A DNA stretch of 64,000 bases, from contig CM061139.1 in the NCBI GenBank assembly GCA_030789695.1, positions 200,853,641-200,917,640 of the forward strand. The letters run 5' to 3'. Shown in pieces: positions 22,673-35,156 of this stretch. The DNA comes from Scilla litardierei. Lineage: Eukaryota; Streptophyta; Magnoliopsida; Asparagales; Asparagaceae. Position 1 is the stretch's first letter. Each line of letters begins with the position of its first letter. Made by a program: the position numbers and the translations under genes. The notes below the pieces were generated by a model. It searched no databases. It saw only the letters and a program-made list of their open reading frames with translations, and had not been told where the DNA came from.

Positions 22673-24260
22673 CTGCAAAAGCAATGACACGAAACATTTA
22701 GTCCACCTCTTGGCATGTGACTAGTGTAATAGTGAAGAATACATTTCTAAAGCTTCTTTTGTTTTGTGAGATGATATCATCAAGGTTTTCTAACAAATAC
22801 ATGCATAAAAGCAGTTTCACACAACAAAGAGGAGAAGCACGTCGCAATTTATAATTACCAAACAAAAAGAGCAAAATAAAAAGGTTGTAATGAACAACTT
22901 GTATCAAAAGGAGACTCGCGCCATAAATTTTTTTAACTTTGAGGGTATTCTTCCCACACACACAACAAAATTACCAAGTTATCAACAAGTATCTTATTGG
23001 TGCTTATTTCATTCATTTGATAATTCTCTCATTTTTTTAAATATTATTGTCTCCATCACTGTTGAATTAATTTCATTTAGCACAAGTACATTTCTTCCAT
23101 GCATGGACCCTTTGATAGCAAGTGGAAATCTTTCCAATTGCTGGATGCGAGAAACACTTCATTGAAATTCATTTTTAAAGTTGCATCTCTGTCTAAACAA
23201 CAAACAATAGGACGCAGAATAAACCAAATCCCTAGTACAAAGAACCTTTGCAATTCTATTCTTACCGATGCATCATTTATTCACAAAATAAAATGTGTTG
23301 TGTTTACACCTTGCTGACATGAGTTCAGCAGCTCAATCCTTGTTTCAATGGGTCATTGGAACATTCCCAGGAAAATTGCGGCATTTTCTTTGGAAAGCAA
23401 AGGGGCATCAGCGATATGTATTGGCATTTATTCATAACTTACAAGAAAATTATAACATATCATGCACTGTGTAAACCATTTCCGCACTAAACTACAAAAT
23501 AATAGTCAGTCAACAACTAATTCTAATAAGCACAATACGACACAAATCTGTCACATGTAACCCACAGAATGCACCTACTTGTTCGTGTACAAGTGACGTG
23601 TCACTTGACTTAATATCAAATATGCTATGTGGCATGTTACTAGTTCTGGGAGGTAGTTACTTGAATCAATGGATAAAACATTTGGTACCAAAAAGATTGC
23701 ATTGACACTACATCATCAACAAGTTTATTCCATAAAGGCATGTTCACCTTTATGCTATCTGTTTCATGCTTCAGATATATAATCATTGGCAATGTGAAAT
23801 GTTCCAAACACCGGCACATGATACATCAGGCATAGAGAGCATCAGCCACAGACAACAGATGATTGCATATCGGAGCATGTATGTGCATATAACATCATTA
23901 ACAAAGGAGCAGAGGAAGCAAGTGAAGATAAGCGTGGAAGTGATGAATACTTCAAGTGGGTGGGGGTGTTTTTGTTTTTGTTTGTTTTGTTTTAATCCAT
24001 ACAATTATATACCCCAAGGTAAATAATGGGTGAATCCGTTGGGGATTAGAGCACCCATCCACCCGTTACAAATTTAACGGTCTCAAAACGTGCGAATTTG
24101 ATGAAATGCCTTGATCGAAGGCCAAATGACATTATTTCTCAATCATTATTTTTTGAGGGAGGTATAACAACATATAATGAGGGTGGAAAAAAAAATTTTG
24201 AAAAAAATTTCAAAAAAAAGATAAAAACATTTTCGCATAGTGCGAAATGTTCTCACATGA

Positions 24261-24262
<2 letters not shown>
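22673..24262 (-). other. Start of the presumed PHOS32 intron, nothing recognised
   Basis: AT-rich, non-repetitive by eye, with no supported coding sequence. A short inverted repeat, AACATTTTCGCA/TGCGAAATGTT, lies at about 24226-24251 next to the (AT)n tract and could be a small MITE end. Confidence 0.4.

Positions 24263-24342
<80 letters not shown>
24263..24342. repeat. (AT)n microsatellite
   Basis: About 40 uninterrupted AT dinucleotides. The copia element begins at its right edge. The matching AT-rich piece on the other side of the element is at 29572-29583. Confidence 0.97.
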
Positions 24343-24344
<2 letters not shown>

Positions 24345-24452
24345 AGTAGTGTGTGTTATATTGGGTGTGTGTGTAAAGAAAGGAGGAAGTTAATATAAAT
24401 AGAAGTGATAGCCTCTTCTTTGGGCTAATCACACTTTCCCCAAACTTCTACA
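24345..24452 (+). repeat. 5' LTR of the young copia element
   Basis: 108 bp, ending CTTCTACA directly before the PBS. The first base is A where the 3' LTR has T. Otherwise identical by eye to 29464-29571. A TATAAATA-like promoter word occurs at about 24394. Confidence 0.9.
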
Positions 24453-24464
24453 TGGTATCAGAGC
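24453..24464 (+). promoter_or_regulatory. Primer-binding site of the young copia element
   Basis: TGGTATCAGAGC immediately follows the LTR, complementary to initiator tRNA-Met. Confidence 0.9.
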
Positions 24465-24947
24465 AAACCCTAACCCTAAAACCCTAAAACCGCCGTCGGA
24501 TCCACCCCTTTCTCGCAAACAGCGTCGGATCCCCCCCTTTGCTCGCAAACAGCAGCGGCCCGTCGGATCCCCCCCTTGCTCGCCTTCTTCCGCCTTCTGC
24601 TCAGGCCGTCGGATCCCCCCTTCCGCCTGCTGCTCAGGCCGACGCCGCCGCCGCCTGCTGCTCAGGCCGCCGCCGTCGCCGCCTGCTGATTCGCTGTTGC
24701 CTCGTCGCGCGCCGCCGCAGCTGATTCTCTGCTGATTCTCTCTTCCACTCCCTTGCACGTCCTCTTCTAGCTGCCACAAAGCCCTAACTAGCTACAAAGG
24801 AGAATCCTAAAAAACCCTAACCCTAGATCTATGGTAGAGCCATGAAGATGACTCCATAGATTTACGGTTAGGGTATGACCTAGAAGAAGGAGAAGTGGAT
24901 CTGCGGATCTAAGAAAGGAGAAAGGAGAGATCTGCGGATCTGGAGAG

Positions 24948-27900
24948 ATGGGGGACAACCTTACTTCAGCGGACATGAAGGCCTTCATTGGAGAGATAAC
25001 GAAGCTGCTTGCTTCGAAGGAGTTGGGATCCTCGAGTGGATCGACGCCTTCACGTCCCGTGCAGAAGCTGGAATTGATGTCCAATGATGTGAAATTGGAA
25101 GGGACGAAGAATTACCTCAGTTGGTCCAGGAGGGTGCTTCTCATTCTGAGATCGAAGGGGTTAGAAGGCGTCGTTCTGGGTTCATGCAAGGAACCGCTGG
25201 ACAAGGATGAGGATGATTGGAAAGTCTGGAGCACCACCAACTCACTGGTGGCTGCTTGGTTGATGACATCGATGGTTCCACCCATTGCTGGGATGGTGGA
25301 GGCCATAGAGAGTGCTGCAGGGATATGGAGTATGGTGGAGAAAATGTACTCTGGAGCAGGGAATGTGATGCTCATGATGGAGGTTCAGGGCAAGGTCGAC
25401 ACCTTGAAGCAGGGGGAGATGATTATTCTAGCCTACTCTGCGGAGTTGAAAAGGCTTTGGTCAGAGTTAGATCACTATGACCCTATTGATCTGCCTGATC
25501 CTAGGAGCGCTGCGATACACAGGAAGTGGGTGGAGCGTAGGCGTGTGACACACTTTCTGAGGAACCTGAATGGCGACTTTGAGGCCAGGAGGGCGAGTAT
25601 GTGCCACCAATCCTCCATCCCATCCCTGGAGGAGGCCATAGCGGCAATGGCACAGGAGGAGACCAGACTGAGGGTTATGAAGGATGAGGGTACTCAGGTC
25701 ACTCGGGCTGCACTGGCTGTACCGGCAGTGGCAGCAGTGAGCGAGGATCGAGAGTGCTACACATGTGGGGTAAAGGGGCACCTGAGCTTTAACTGCCCAC
25801 AGAAGGGCAGTGGACGAGGACGTGGCACAGGAGGAGGTCGTTGGGGCCGTGGAGGCCGTGGACGAGGTCGCGGCGGCCCACGGGCCAACTTTGCTACCGC
25901 TGACGGACGACATGAGACAGTGATGATCGAGGACACGCCAGCTGAGGCGTCAGATCTAGAGCAGCGGAGACAGTCCAGGTCTACTACTGAGAGCTCGGAG
26001 AGTCATGCAGACCAGACTGGGGATATTGCCTCGCCATTCGGTAACTTTGCCCACTTCGCTCACACAGGCTCAGGTAACCGATTAGCCCTTTCATGTAGAG
26101 ACCATATAGAGTGGATTATTGACTCAGGTGCATCTAGTCATGTGTCAGGAGCATATAGACAATTTTCCACATATAAACCACATTCCATTCATGAAACCGT
26201 TCAGACAGCTGATGACACATCCCAACCCATTAGAGGGATTGGTACTATTCAGTGCACTCCCTCCATACGCCTCTCTTCAGTCCTTCACGTCCCAACATTT
26301 CCAGTCAACCTCTTATCTGTTGGCTCTATTGTTGATGATCTCGACTGTAGCATTACTTTTGACTCTACTCATTGTGTGTTGCAGGAAAGGAAGACTGGGA
26401 GGAGGCTTGGGACTGGCGTCAGGCGTGATGGACTGTGGTATCTTGACAGAGCTAGTGGGGATGCTGCACTGGCTGTCGTTGGTGGAGAAAAGGAAAGGGA
26501 TGTACTTTTGTTACATTGTCAGTTAGGACACTTGCCTTTTGATATTTTGAGAAAAATGTATCCCGATGTTTTGAATAGAGTGAATGAAATGAATTTGAAA
26601 TGTGATGCATGTGAATTTGGGAAACACACTAGGACGTCATATCCTAGTGTAGGGATGAGGAGTGTAGAGAAATTTCATCTTATTCACTCAGATGTTTGGG
26701 GGCCCTGCCCAGTGACTTCAGTAAGTGGGTTCAGGTGGTTTATCACCTTCATAGATTGTCATTCTCGGATGACATGGCTTTATATGATGAAAAACAAAGG
26801 TGAAGCTTTGAAGTGTTTTCAGGACTTCCATAGAAGTGTCAGAAATATGTATGAGGCCAAGATCCGTGTCTTGAGAACGGATAATGGGACCGAGTATGTA
26901 AACAGGGAGTTTGCATCTTACCTATCTGAGAGTGGGATAACTCATCAAACCACTTGCCCCAACACCCCCAACAGAACGGAGTTGCTGAAAGGAAAAATAG
27001 ACACTTGTTGGAGGTAACTAGGTCACTCATGCTCACCATGAATGTACCTAAGATATTATGGAGTGAAGCAGTGATGACAGCCACATATCTTATCAACAGG
27101 ATGCCTTCACGGATCCTTGATATGAAGTCTCCATGTGAGATTCTTATGGGAAAGAACACTTTTGTAGTTCCACCAAAAGTGTTCGGATGCACATGCTTTG
27201 TGAGGGATCATAGACCTTCTGTGGGGAAGCTGAATGCTCGGGCAATTAAATGCATATTTGTTGGGTATCCTTCAAATCAGAAAGGCTATAGGTGTTGGAG
27301 TCCCTCAGAAAGAAGGCTGTTTGTGAGCATGGATGTGACGTTCAGGGAGACTGAACCTTTTTATGGAGGACTGACAGATTCTACATCAGTATTTGATACT
27401 GGGGCCTCTCCAAGCACAGGAGGAGTTGGTCGAGAGGGGGAGACTGATGACAGGAGGGTAGTGGTTGGACTTATACCGTGTCCTGTCAGGCCTACTGGTA
27501 CTGGTCCTGATAGCAGGGAGGAAGAAAGGACCTTGGTGGAAGAGGAGGAAGATAGGCTGTACGGCAGGAAATATAGCAGGAGACAGAAGGATAGTCTTGG
27601 CGATGGAGAACAACAGGAAGACATCTTCCCCACTGAAGAACCACTAGCTCCACTGCCCCATGTCGAGATTGATCAGTCTATCACGCCTGCTCGAGTCCCG
27701 ACTTCCTTACTGCCTTCCTCTCCTACCACGGATGGTAACCTTTCTTTGCCTTCCTCTAGTTTAGATCTTCCACTTGCATCTCGTAGGGAGCCTCGTATCA
27801 ATGCCGGCAGGCCTCCTGTACGGTATGGATATGAGACTGATATTGATAATCATGTCTCATATGCCTCTCTTACACCTGCATATAGGGCTATCATTGCATC

Positions 27901-29453
27901 CTTACAGTCTATCCCTATACCAAGTGATTGGCGAGTGGCAAAGCACCATCCCCAGTGGAAGAAAGCAATGCTCGAAGAACTTGAGGCACTGGAAAAGAAC
28001 AAGACATGGAGACTTGTCTCACTTCCAGCAGGGAAGAAAGCTGTGGGCTGCAAGTGGGTATTCACAATAAAGCAAACTTCAGAAGGGAAGGTGGACAGGT
28101 ACAAGGCGAGGCTGGTTGCCAAGGGCTACAGTCAGACTTATGGGATTGATTATGATGAGACATTTGCCCCAGTGGCAAAGATGAGTACTGTGAGAGTACT
28201 GATATCCTGTGCAGCGAATTTTGGATGGAAATTGCATCAGTTGGATGTAAAGAATGCCTTCTTGCATGGAGATTTACAGGAGGAGGTATACATGGAGGTT
28301 CCACCTGGCTTTGGCACACAACAGACGGTGGGAAAGGTGTGTAGACTGGACAAGTCCTTGTATGGGCTGAAGCAATCTCCAAGGGCATGGTTCGACAGGT
28401 TCAGGCGTGCAGTCATCACTATGGGCTACAAGCAAAGTAATGGTGATCATACTATATTCTATAGACATTCAGGACAACGGATCACTCTTTTGGCTGTGTA
28501 TGTTGATGATATTATTATCACTGGAGATGATGAAGAGGGAATCTCTCACTTGAAGGTAAGGTTGGCGAGAGAATTTGAGGTCAAGGACCTTGGACAGTTG
28601 GGATATTTCCTTGGACTGGAGATTGCCAGGTCCAGGAAGGGTATAGTTCTCTCACAGAGGAAATATGCCCTAGATTTACTGGCTGAGACTGGTATGTTAA
28701 GGTGTCGTCCAGCAGTTACTCCTATTGATCAGAATCATAGGTTGCATTCACAATCAGGGGAGCCAGTAGACAAAGAAAGGTACCAGAGACTTGTTGGACG
28801 CCTTATCTACTTATGCCATACCAGACCTGACATTGCCTATGTTATCAGTGTGGTAAGTAGATACATGCATGACCCCAGGACTGGACATATGGAGGCAGTC
28901 TTCAGGATACTGAGGTATCTGAAGAATAGTCCATGAAAAGGCATATTATTTGGTAGTCATGGTCACATGAATGTGACAGGCTACTGTGATGCAGATTGGG
29001 CCAGTTGCCTAGATGATAGGAGATCGACCTCGGGCTACTGTGTGTTTGTTGGGGGGCAACTTGGTCTCTTGGCGCAGCAAGAAGCAGGATTTGGTGGCTC
29101 GTTCCACTGCAGAGGCAGAGTACCGTGCTATGATGCTTGGTACTTGTGAGATGATCTGGTTGAGATCACTTCTACATGAGCTACACCTGCTGAGAGAAGG
29201 ACCATTGCGGTTGTTGTGTGATAACAAGTCTGCAATTAATATTGCCAACAACCCAGTGCAACATGATAGAACGAAGCACATAGAGATTGACATGTTCTTC
29301 ATTAAAGAAAGATTGGACCAGAAACAGTTGGAGATCTCCTACATTACCTCTGGACAGCAACTAGCTGATTGCCTTACAAAGGGGTTGAACTCTAAAGGAG
29401 TGGAGGATGCTTGTAACAAGATGGGCATGATAAATATCTTTTGCTCATCTTGA
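24948..29453 (+). pseudogene. Copia gag-pol polyprotein, interrupted by two frameshifts and one stop
   Basis: ATG 24948 opens a gag with a UBN2-like block (LEGTKNYLSWSRRV, residues about 52-65), a zinc knuckle CYTCGVKGHLSFNC near residue 270, protease IIDSGASSH near residue 391, and the pre-integrase HxxxH zinc finger (LLHCQLGHL...CDACEFGKH). The integrase core follows with HSDVWGP (about 580) and RTDNGTEY (about 643). A one-base loss in a C run (26965-26969) breaks the frame in integrase. The next frame (to 28936) has the GKARLVAKGYSQ-type RT, QLDVKNAFLHG and YVDDI (about 28499). TGA at 28934 then interrupts. RNase H starts CDADWASC, an extra G in the run at 29051-29056 shifts frame again, and it closes with STAEAEYRAM and a CDNKSAI block. 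Catalytic residues are otherwise intact, so the breaks are recent or are consensus errors. Confidence 0.9.
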
Positions 29454-29463
29454 GGGGGAGTAT
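29450..29463 (+). promoter_or_regulatory. Polypurine tract of the young copia element
   Basis: CTTGAGGGGGAGTAT abuts the 3' LTR start at 29464, the expected primer site for plus-strand synthesis. Confidence 0.85.
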
Positions 29464-29571
29464 TGTAGTGTGTGTTATATTGGGTGTGTGTGTAAAGAAA
29501 GGAGGAAGTTAATATAAATAGAAGTGATAGCCTCTTCTTTGGGCTAATCACACTTTCCCCAAACTTCTACA
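29464..29571 (+). repeat. 3' LTR of the young copia element
   Basis: 108 bp with perfect TGTAG/CTACA inverted ends. See the element entry for comparison with the 5' copy. Confidence 0.92.
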
Positions 29572-29796
29572 ATATATATAATATGGATGTTATCAATAGA
29601 AATTGGAGAAGAGAAATTGGATAAGTGATGAGATTTTGAGGGATAAGAGAGAAGGTGGGGAATTTTGCACATACAACCCCGGTTTTTGCATTTTTGCCCC
29701 TGGACCCTACACACACACTCTCTCTCTTTTTATTATCCCCCCTTCCCGACCATTTTTTTCCAGTCTACGTGCACGTGTACACGGGTTATTTGCTAG
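29572..29796 (+). mobile_element. Helitron 3' portion, split from its start by the copia insertion
   Basis: The sequence GGATGTTATCAATAGAAATTGG...AAATTGGATAAGTGATGAGATTTT parallels the reverse complement of the intron Helitron at 5712-5956. It ends with a GTGCACGTGTACAC palindrome, GGGTTATTTG and CTAG at 29793-29796. Its 5' terminus probably began TCTA within the AT tract now interrupted by the copia element (TCTA at 24342-24345 is a candidate). No coding sequence. Confidence 0.6.
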
Positions 29797-30239
29797 TGTG
29801 TGTGTATATATGGGGGGGTTACTATAACTGAAGTAGGAAAAGGATCTAAGCTATATTTTAGTCCTTTAAAATTAGTGTTACTTTTGTTTTCTATATTTAA
29901 TTTTCATTTGTAATTCTTCTCATGCCTAGTCCTTTTTTCTTTCTTTTGTTCTACTCCTCTTCCACTGTAGTCACACATCTGCTCAAGAAGAGCAAGGCTG
30001 TTCAAAGGCGCGCATACACAGTGCATGAAATTGGTTGTACGCCCAAAATCTGACAATTAGCAGGTAAGTATGGAAGCAAATAGGAGGCTATCTATCAAAC
30101 ACATCTATTATCAAGACAAGAATTAACATGTAATTAGCAAGATATTTTATACCTTATCTATTATGTATACAACATAAAAGATGAAATGTGATTGAGGTTG
30201 CCCGATGACCTAGCAAGAAAGAATAGATACAAATGACAC
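29797..30239. other. Intronic/intergenic sequence, nothing recognised
   Basis: AT-rich with no ORF of interest or repeat boundary. Confidence 0.4.
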
Positions 30240-30900
30240 GTAACAAGATTTGACATTTTCTGTATCACACAATGTTAACATAGGTCCTTTCCATCACAAA
30301 ACATCATTATACCTTAATGGTCGGTCGAAAGCTCCAACACTTTTTTTCATTTTCAAAGGTTTGAACATAGCCCAGGATAGGACTTTCCAAGAGGTCATCC
30401 ATCCTACCACAACCACTCTTACGTACAGACATTTACGTTTCTCTCTGGTTTCTCTCTCAAATTAGTCACGGGTAATTCGTAAGTTTAATGGAACTACCAT
30501 TTACCAGACACCTTCATAGCACACACCAGATTTGGGACTTTTGAGGTCTAACAAACTCACCGTATCCATTGTATAACCTCTTCACAAATGTAACACCATT
30601 AATCAATAGGTGATATTGGAGCCCAAGTTAGGCCCCAACAGATTCTAGTGGTGATGACCACCATATTCGTTGTACCATATGGTATTTTCTGCACACGTCA
30701 ATGGTGTTGACTCTTATATCATTTGTATTGGTAAGACTTCCTATGAAACCAGTTATCCCGTAACAACTCTTACCTATGAACACTTAACTACGGAATTTTT
30801 ACCCCACATCCTCCATCAAGAATGTAGCATCGATTTGAACTATTACACATCAGAGACATCATTAGATTCCTCTCTTTTGGTATCACAGGAAATGTGACCC
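30240..30900 (-). mobile_element. Cassandra-like TRIM with two 5S rRNA-related repeats
   Basis: Two minus-strand stretches resemble the 3' half of plant 5S rRNA. One (about 30440-30375) contains GGATGGATGACCTCTTGG and AAGTCCT. The other (about 30800-30725) contains TAGTTAAGTGTTCATAGG, then GGGATAACTGG and GGAAGTCTTACC. They are about 355 bp apart in the same orientation, the arrangement expected for Cassandra elements, whose LTRs carry 5S-derived promoter sequence. Ends and PBS could not be fixed and the copies are strongly diverged, so the element is old or the call is wrong. Confidence 0.45.
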
Positions 30901-32110
30901 CGTTTTTCCCTAGTCAAAATATATCAAAAGGGCAAAATTAAAGGGGAAATATAATCATTTGTCCTCAAATGCACTGGCATGACCGATGCTACAAAAAGCC
31001 AAAGCATAAGGCAAAGCACTTGACCCAAGTATAGAGAAGTGACAGGCTTCAAGAATTTCAATTTGACAATATAAATGTATTAAGAAGAGGAAATAGGAAG
31101 GTGGATAAGAGCAAAAGTGCCAGCAAGAGAAATTTGTATTGTGGTTGATGTAGCTGGAGATAAGAAATTAGGATGTTAGATGTATCTTAATACAAAAACT
31201 GAAAGTCACAGGGCAATGAAAGTGAAGTTATCAATGAAAAATTCAGAAGGTGAAGTGTACATTGCGCTGCACAAAGTGCAAAAGCATAAACTCCATTATG
31301 CTCCATATCAAATAGCATAAGCTGCATGCCAATAAGAGTAAGCTTCACAGCTTAAGGTTTTACCTTAAAGGCCCGTAATGCTGTGAAACATGCTCAATCT
31401 AGCTTCATAAGAGCATAAAAAAGTTGTCAAAGACATACTTTTGTTCAAAGGACTTCGTTAACCAGAAATCAGTTAACAAAAAAGCATCATGCCATTAGAT
31501 TTACAATCCCAACACTTGAACAGCTGGATATTAATAAAGAAAAATTAAGTACACCCTGGCTATTCTGAACTATACTGTGCTAAAACCAAATCTACAAGGA
31601 AAATGACTTTGATATTATAGACCATAGTTCTAGGCTCTAGTAAATATAAAGTTAATACGAGAATATAGATAGTTTGGAAAAAGCCATTAATGAAACATAC
31701 ATCTTATAAGATAGCTAACTGCTGATAACCCAAACAAAAAAATGAAGTTGGCCCTTAATTGAACCAAATTGAGACTGTAAACACAGACAAATCATGCTTT
31801 GCCCCAAAACATACAATCAGCAGAAAAGATCATGCTTTTTAAGGAATGCACTATATGCAGATGGATAAAGTGTCATACAATCAGAAGCTCAGTAAAACCA
31901 AAGAAATTTAGTAAAGATCTAACTGCATTTCCAAACCAAACAGGAACAATTGTAACATTCTTTTCTTCGTCCAACAACAGAATTATATTAAAGACCTTAT
32001 TGTTTATAGAGCACAAATATTCACAATAAGATAAGTCATTTATATATGAAAGCTGCAACAAACACTCTAAATGGTCATGGGTGTAAACTGCAAATTTTAA
32101 GAAAAGGCAG
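30901..32110. other. Intronic sequence, nothing recognised
   Basis: AT-rich, no supported coding sequence or repeat. Confidence 0.45.
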
Positions 32111-35100
32111 TGACGCATAAAGGAAGAGGGGAATTGTGGTGGGTAAATATAGTGAAGAAATAGTCATAAGGATTTACGAATTTGGGAAAAATTTAGGAAT
32201 CTGATAAACTTCAAGCCTCGCATTCTGGAGATTAGACCATCATCTACTCATATACTTTTCAGATCTCGCACCTAGACAATCTAGCCAACTTTCACACTCT
32301 CAATGGAAAAAAATTTGAAACATGCAAATAAAAGTTTACACAAAATTTTAACCAATTTCTTCAATGAAAAATGAAAAATGAAACAAATCTTAGACCACTA
32401 AATAAGCTTATAAGAACTACAATCATCTACCGCGAGGTTCACATCCGATGTGGGACTAAAAATTATCAAAATAAGAAAATGACTAAGAAGACTCAAATCA
32501 CATACTAAAAAATTAACTGAAAAATTAAAAAGAGACTCAAATAAACTTAAATACAAATAAAAAAACAAAATTAACTTCGAATCTGAATTGGATCGACATC
32601 ATTCTTTCCAGATTTGAAAATTTACTACTAGATGAATGATGTCATAACGAGCATAACCGGGCATAAGTCAGCAATTGCTTATAGTTGGAGAAGACGCGTC
32701 TTCAAACTTTGAAAAGTAACATGTGAAATTATGAATGAGCACTTTTGAAATAATGTACCAAAGTTGCAAATGAAAGCGTGCAAAATTTGCTTGAAGGTCG
32801 GCTATGCAGGATCTAGGATGATTAACTTGATGTGATCAACTTCCTTAAACTCAACAAGTAGCTCATATGACGGCTTTAGTATGGACTCATATGAAATCAG
32901 GAAGCTACATCCTGATTTCGAATTAATGCGTTGATTCTAAGTTGATTCTAACTACGTACTTTACTTCTGGATGTAGCTTCCTCTTAGGTTTGAAATCAGG
33001 ATCTAATTTGGACTCAATCAGAGACTTGGGCTAGGGCTCAATCTCGTTATGGGGTCGATCATGAGCTCAGTCTCATACTCTTGCTTGAGTTTTGTCTTTG
33101 GGTCAAAAAGTTTATCACGCAACTCATGAAAACTCATATTTTTAAGTAAAAGTTTATCAAATATCTCATCAATTCCTTGATTACTATCAGCTTTGAATCT
33201 GACGACGGTTAAGCTGAGTGATACTTGCGAAGATACTGATATCAAAGCTACACCTTCAATGAGGACAAGATGTAACAAGACTTTTGTATCCATAAAAAAG
33301 AGAGTTTCTCCTTTCAATTACATCATAGCAGTAGAAAAAGAAATTTTCAAGGACTTACACTCTTTATAACAACAGGATCAACGTAATTCTTCAAAAATGG
33401 ATAGTGTGCAATATCTTTGAAACTTAGGTTTCATAGATTTACATGCATCCATATGATAATGTGTACTTTAAAATTCCATTAAAGTATACTAAACATAGCT
33501 TAAAATATTTTTAAAATGTGGTGGCTTAGATTAACTTGCCATTGGTTCAAACGAAACAAAAATGAGGCCTAAAAGGCTTCAGAATGATCAAAATAGCAAA
33601 TCATACGTGAAAATCAGCCAAATTGCTCAAATATGCTCGAGAATAGACAAGCCACAATCATGTAGCACGGCTTAGACAGCTTGAACAATGACTTGGCAAG
33701 CAGTTAACTGGTCAACAACTTTCGAATCGAGTCAGCTCTGGGTCATCTCAGGTCGGCCTATATCCAAACCGATGAACAGTGTTTGCTTAGCTTGGTTGCA
33801 TTGACTTAGGTTCAACCGATGAACAATGTCGGTGGCACAATTAGGCAGCTCGGTCCATTGTTGAAATTGGCTTGATAGAGCTGATATTTTAGGCTCGTAG
33901 TTGAAATCGTCTTGATAGAACCGATGTTGCAGCAACACTGCTCGGTCAATGATGATCATAATTTTCACTGTGATCTTGGTCAGATCTTACCAGCGATGGC
34001 ATTTGGTAACGTTGACGAGCTCATTTGACGATGGCAGGGAGGTTGGCAATGCAGTTTGGAGTCGATGGCAGGTTTCGATGGCAAAATCAACATCGATCTT
34101 CACCATAGATGAGTGCTTTAAGTCGAAACCTTGTAAGGAACTCTTGGGAGTGTTGATGATCAACAACAACAATGGTTGACAGCTGCAGGAGATGGCAGTG
34201 ACGATGGTGGCTTTATGGGGTTTGCCAAAGGGGTTCTGGTGATGGCAATGGTGGATAGAGATGATGGTGAAGATGTTGGAGAATGATGGAGGCGACAATA
34301 GTTGCGCTTGACCTAGGATTAAGGTTTCAAATGGGGGATGTGGAGGAGAAAGAGAAGCATTGAATTTTTTTTTTGTTGATTTTCTTCTATTTTTGTTTTT
34401 ATTTTTACTCTTCTTCCTCTTTGATTTTTCCTCTTTTTCCTCTTTGATTTTTTCCTATTTTTCCTCTTTGATTTTTTTCCTCTTTTCTCTTGTTATCACT
34501 TTAATTTTTCCCTTCTTTTTTCTCATTTTTTCACATTTTATTTTTTCACATTTTAGTTAAGACAAAACTGCAGAATTTTTTTGAAATAAAGATGATGGAG
34601 AAGAGAAAAATTAAGAAAGTCAGGATTTAGCTCTGATATCAAATTCGATGTAAGACAGAAGAGATGAATCATGATGAGAAAATTTAAGGAAGAAATAAAT
34701 CTAGTGATTCTAAGAATTTAGGAAAAAAAATTTAAGGGTTTGATAAACTTCATGCCTCGAACCCCGAAAATCTAACAATTACCAACTCACACGCGTCACA
34801 TGTGGAGATTTTTCAAACCTCATGCCCATGCAATCAAGCCCACTCTCGCACTTTCAATGCAAAAGAATTGAAAATTTCAAAAAATTTACATAAAATTTCA
34901 ATCAATTTTTTCAATGAAAAATAAAACAATTTTAATCAATTTTTCAATGAAAAATAAAACAAATATAATATCTTTAAATAAGTTTACAAGAGCTACGATC
35001 CTCTACCACGATCGATGTGGTATTTAAAATTATCAAAATAAAAATGACTAAAAAGACTCAAAACTCCTACTAAATACTCAACTGAAAAATTAAAAAGAAA

Positions 35101-35156
35101 CTCAAATAAAAATGGAAAAACAAACTCAACTCCGGATCTGAATTGGATCCCCATCA
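32111..35156 (-). mobile_element. Old pol-less LTR element
   Basis: Direct repeats 32111-32601 and 34649-35156 share long blocks (TTGATAAACTTCA, TTTCTTCAATGAAAAAT, CTCAACTGAAAAATTAAAAA, CTGAATTGGATC) but are clearly diverged. The right copy starts TGTAAGACAG and both end ...CATCA. Flanks are GGCAG on the left and AGCAG on the right, a 4/5 TSD. On the minus strand TTTGATATCAGAGC just inside the right LTR is a degenerate PBS, so the element points left. The interior (about 2.05 kb) shows no gag or pol domain, only low-complexity T-rich sequence at 34360-34550 and short ORFs. Confidence 0.7.

Larger units (their letters stand above)
24345..29571 (+). mobile_element. Young Ty1/copia retrotransposon with 108-bp LTRs
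   Basis: 5' LTR 24345-24452 and 3' LTR 29464-29571 are both 108 bp and differ by eye only at the first base. The 3' copy has the canonical TGTAG...CTACA ends. PBS TGGTATCAGAGC is at 24453-24464 and the polypurine tract TTGAGGGGGAG ends just before 29464. The leader (24465-24947) contains five or more GTCGGATCC/CCCCCTTGCTCG repeats. All pol domains are present in copia order (gag, protease, integrase, RT, RNase H). It lies in the (AT)n tract of a Helitron, so no clean TSD can be read. Confidence 0.92.

Noticed and set aside
27361..28468. Antisense ORFs across the copia RT region
   Set aside because: Shadows of the plus-strand pol frame; no independent features.
30375..30800. Possible functional 5S rRNA genes
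   Set aside because: Only the 3' part is similar and both copies carry many substitutions; better explained as TRIM LTR fragments.
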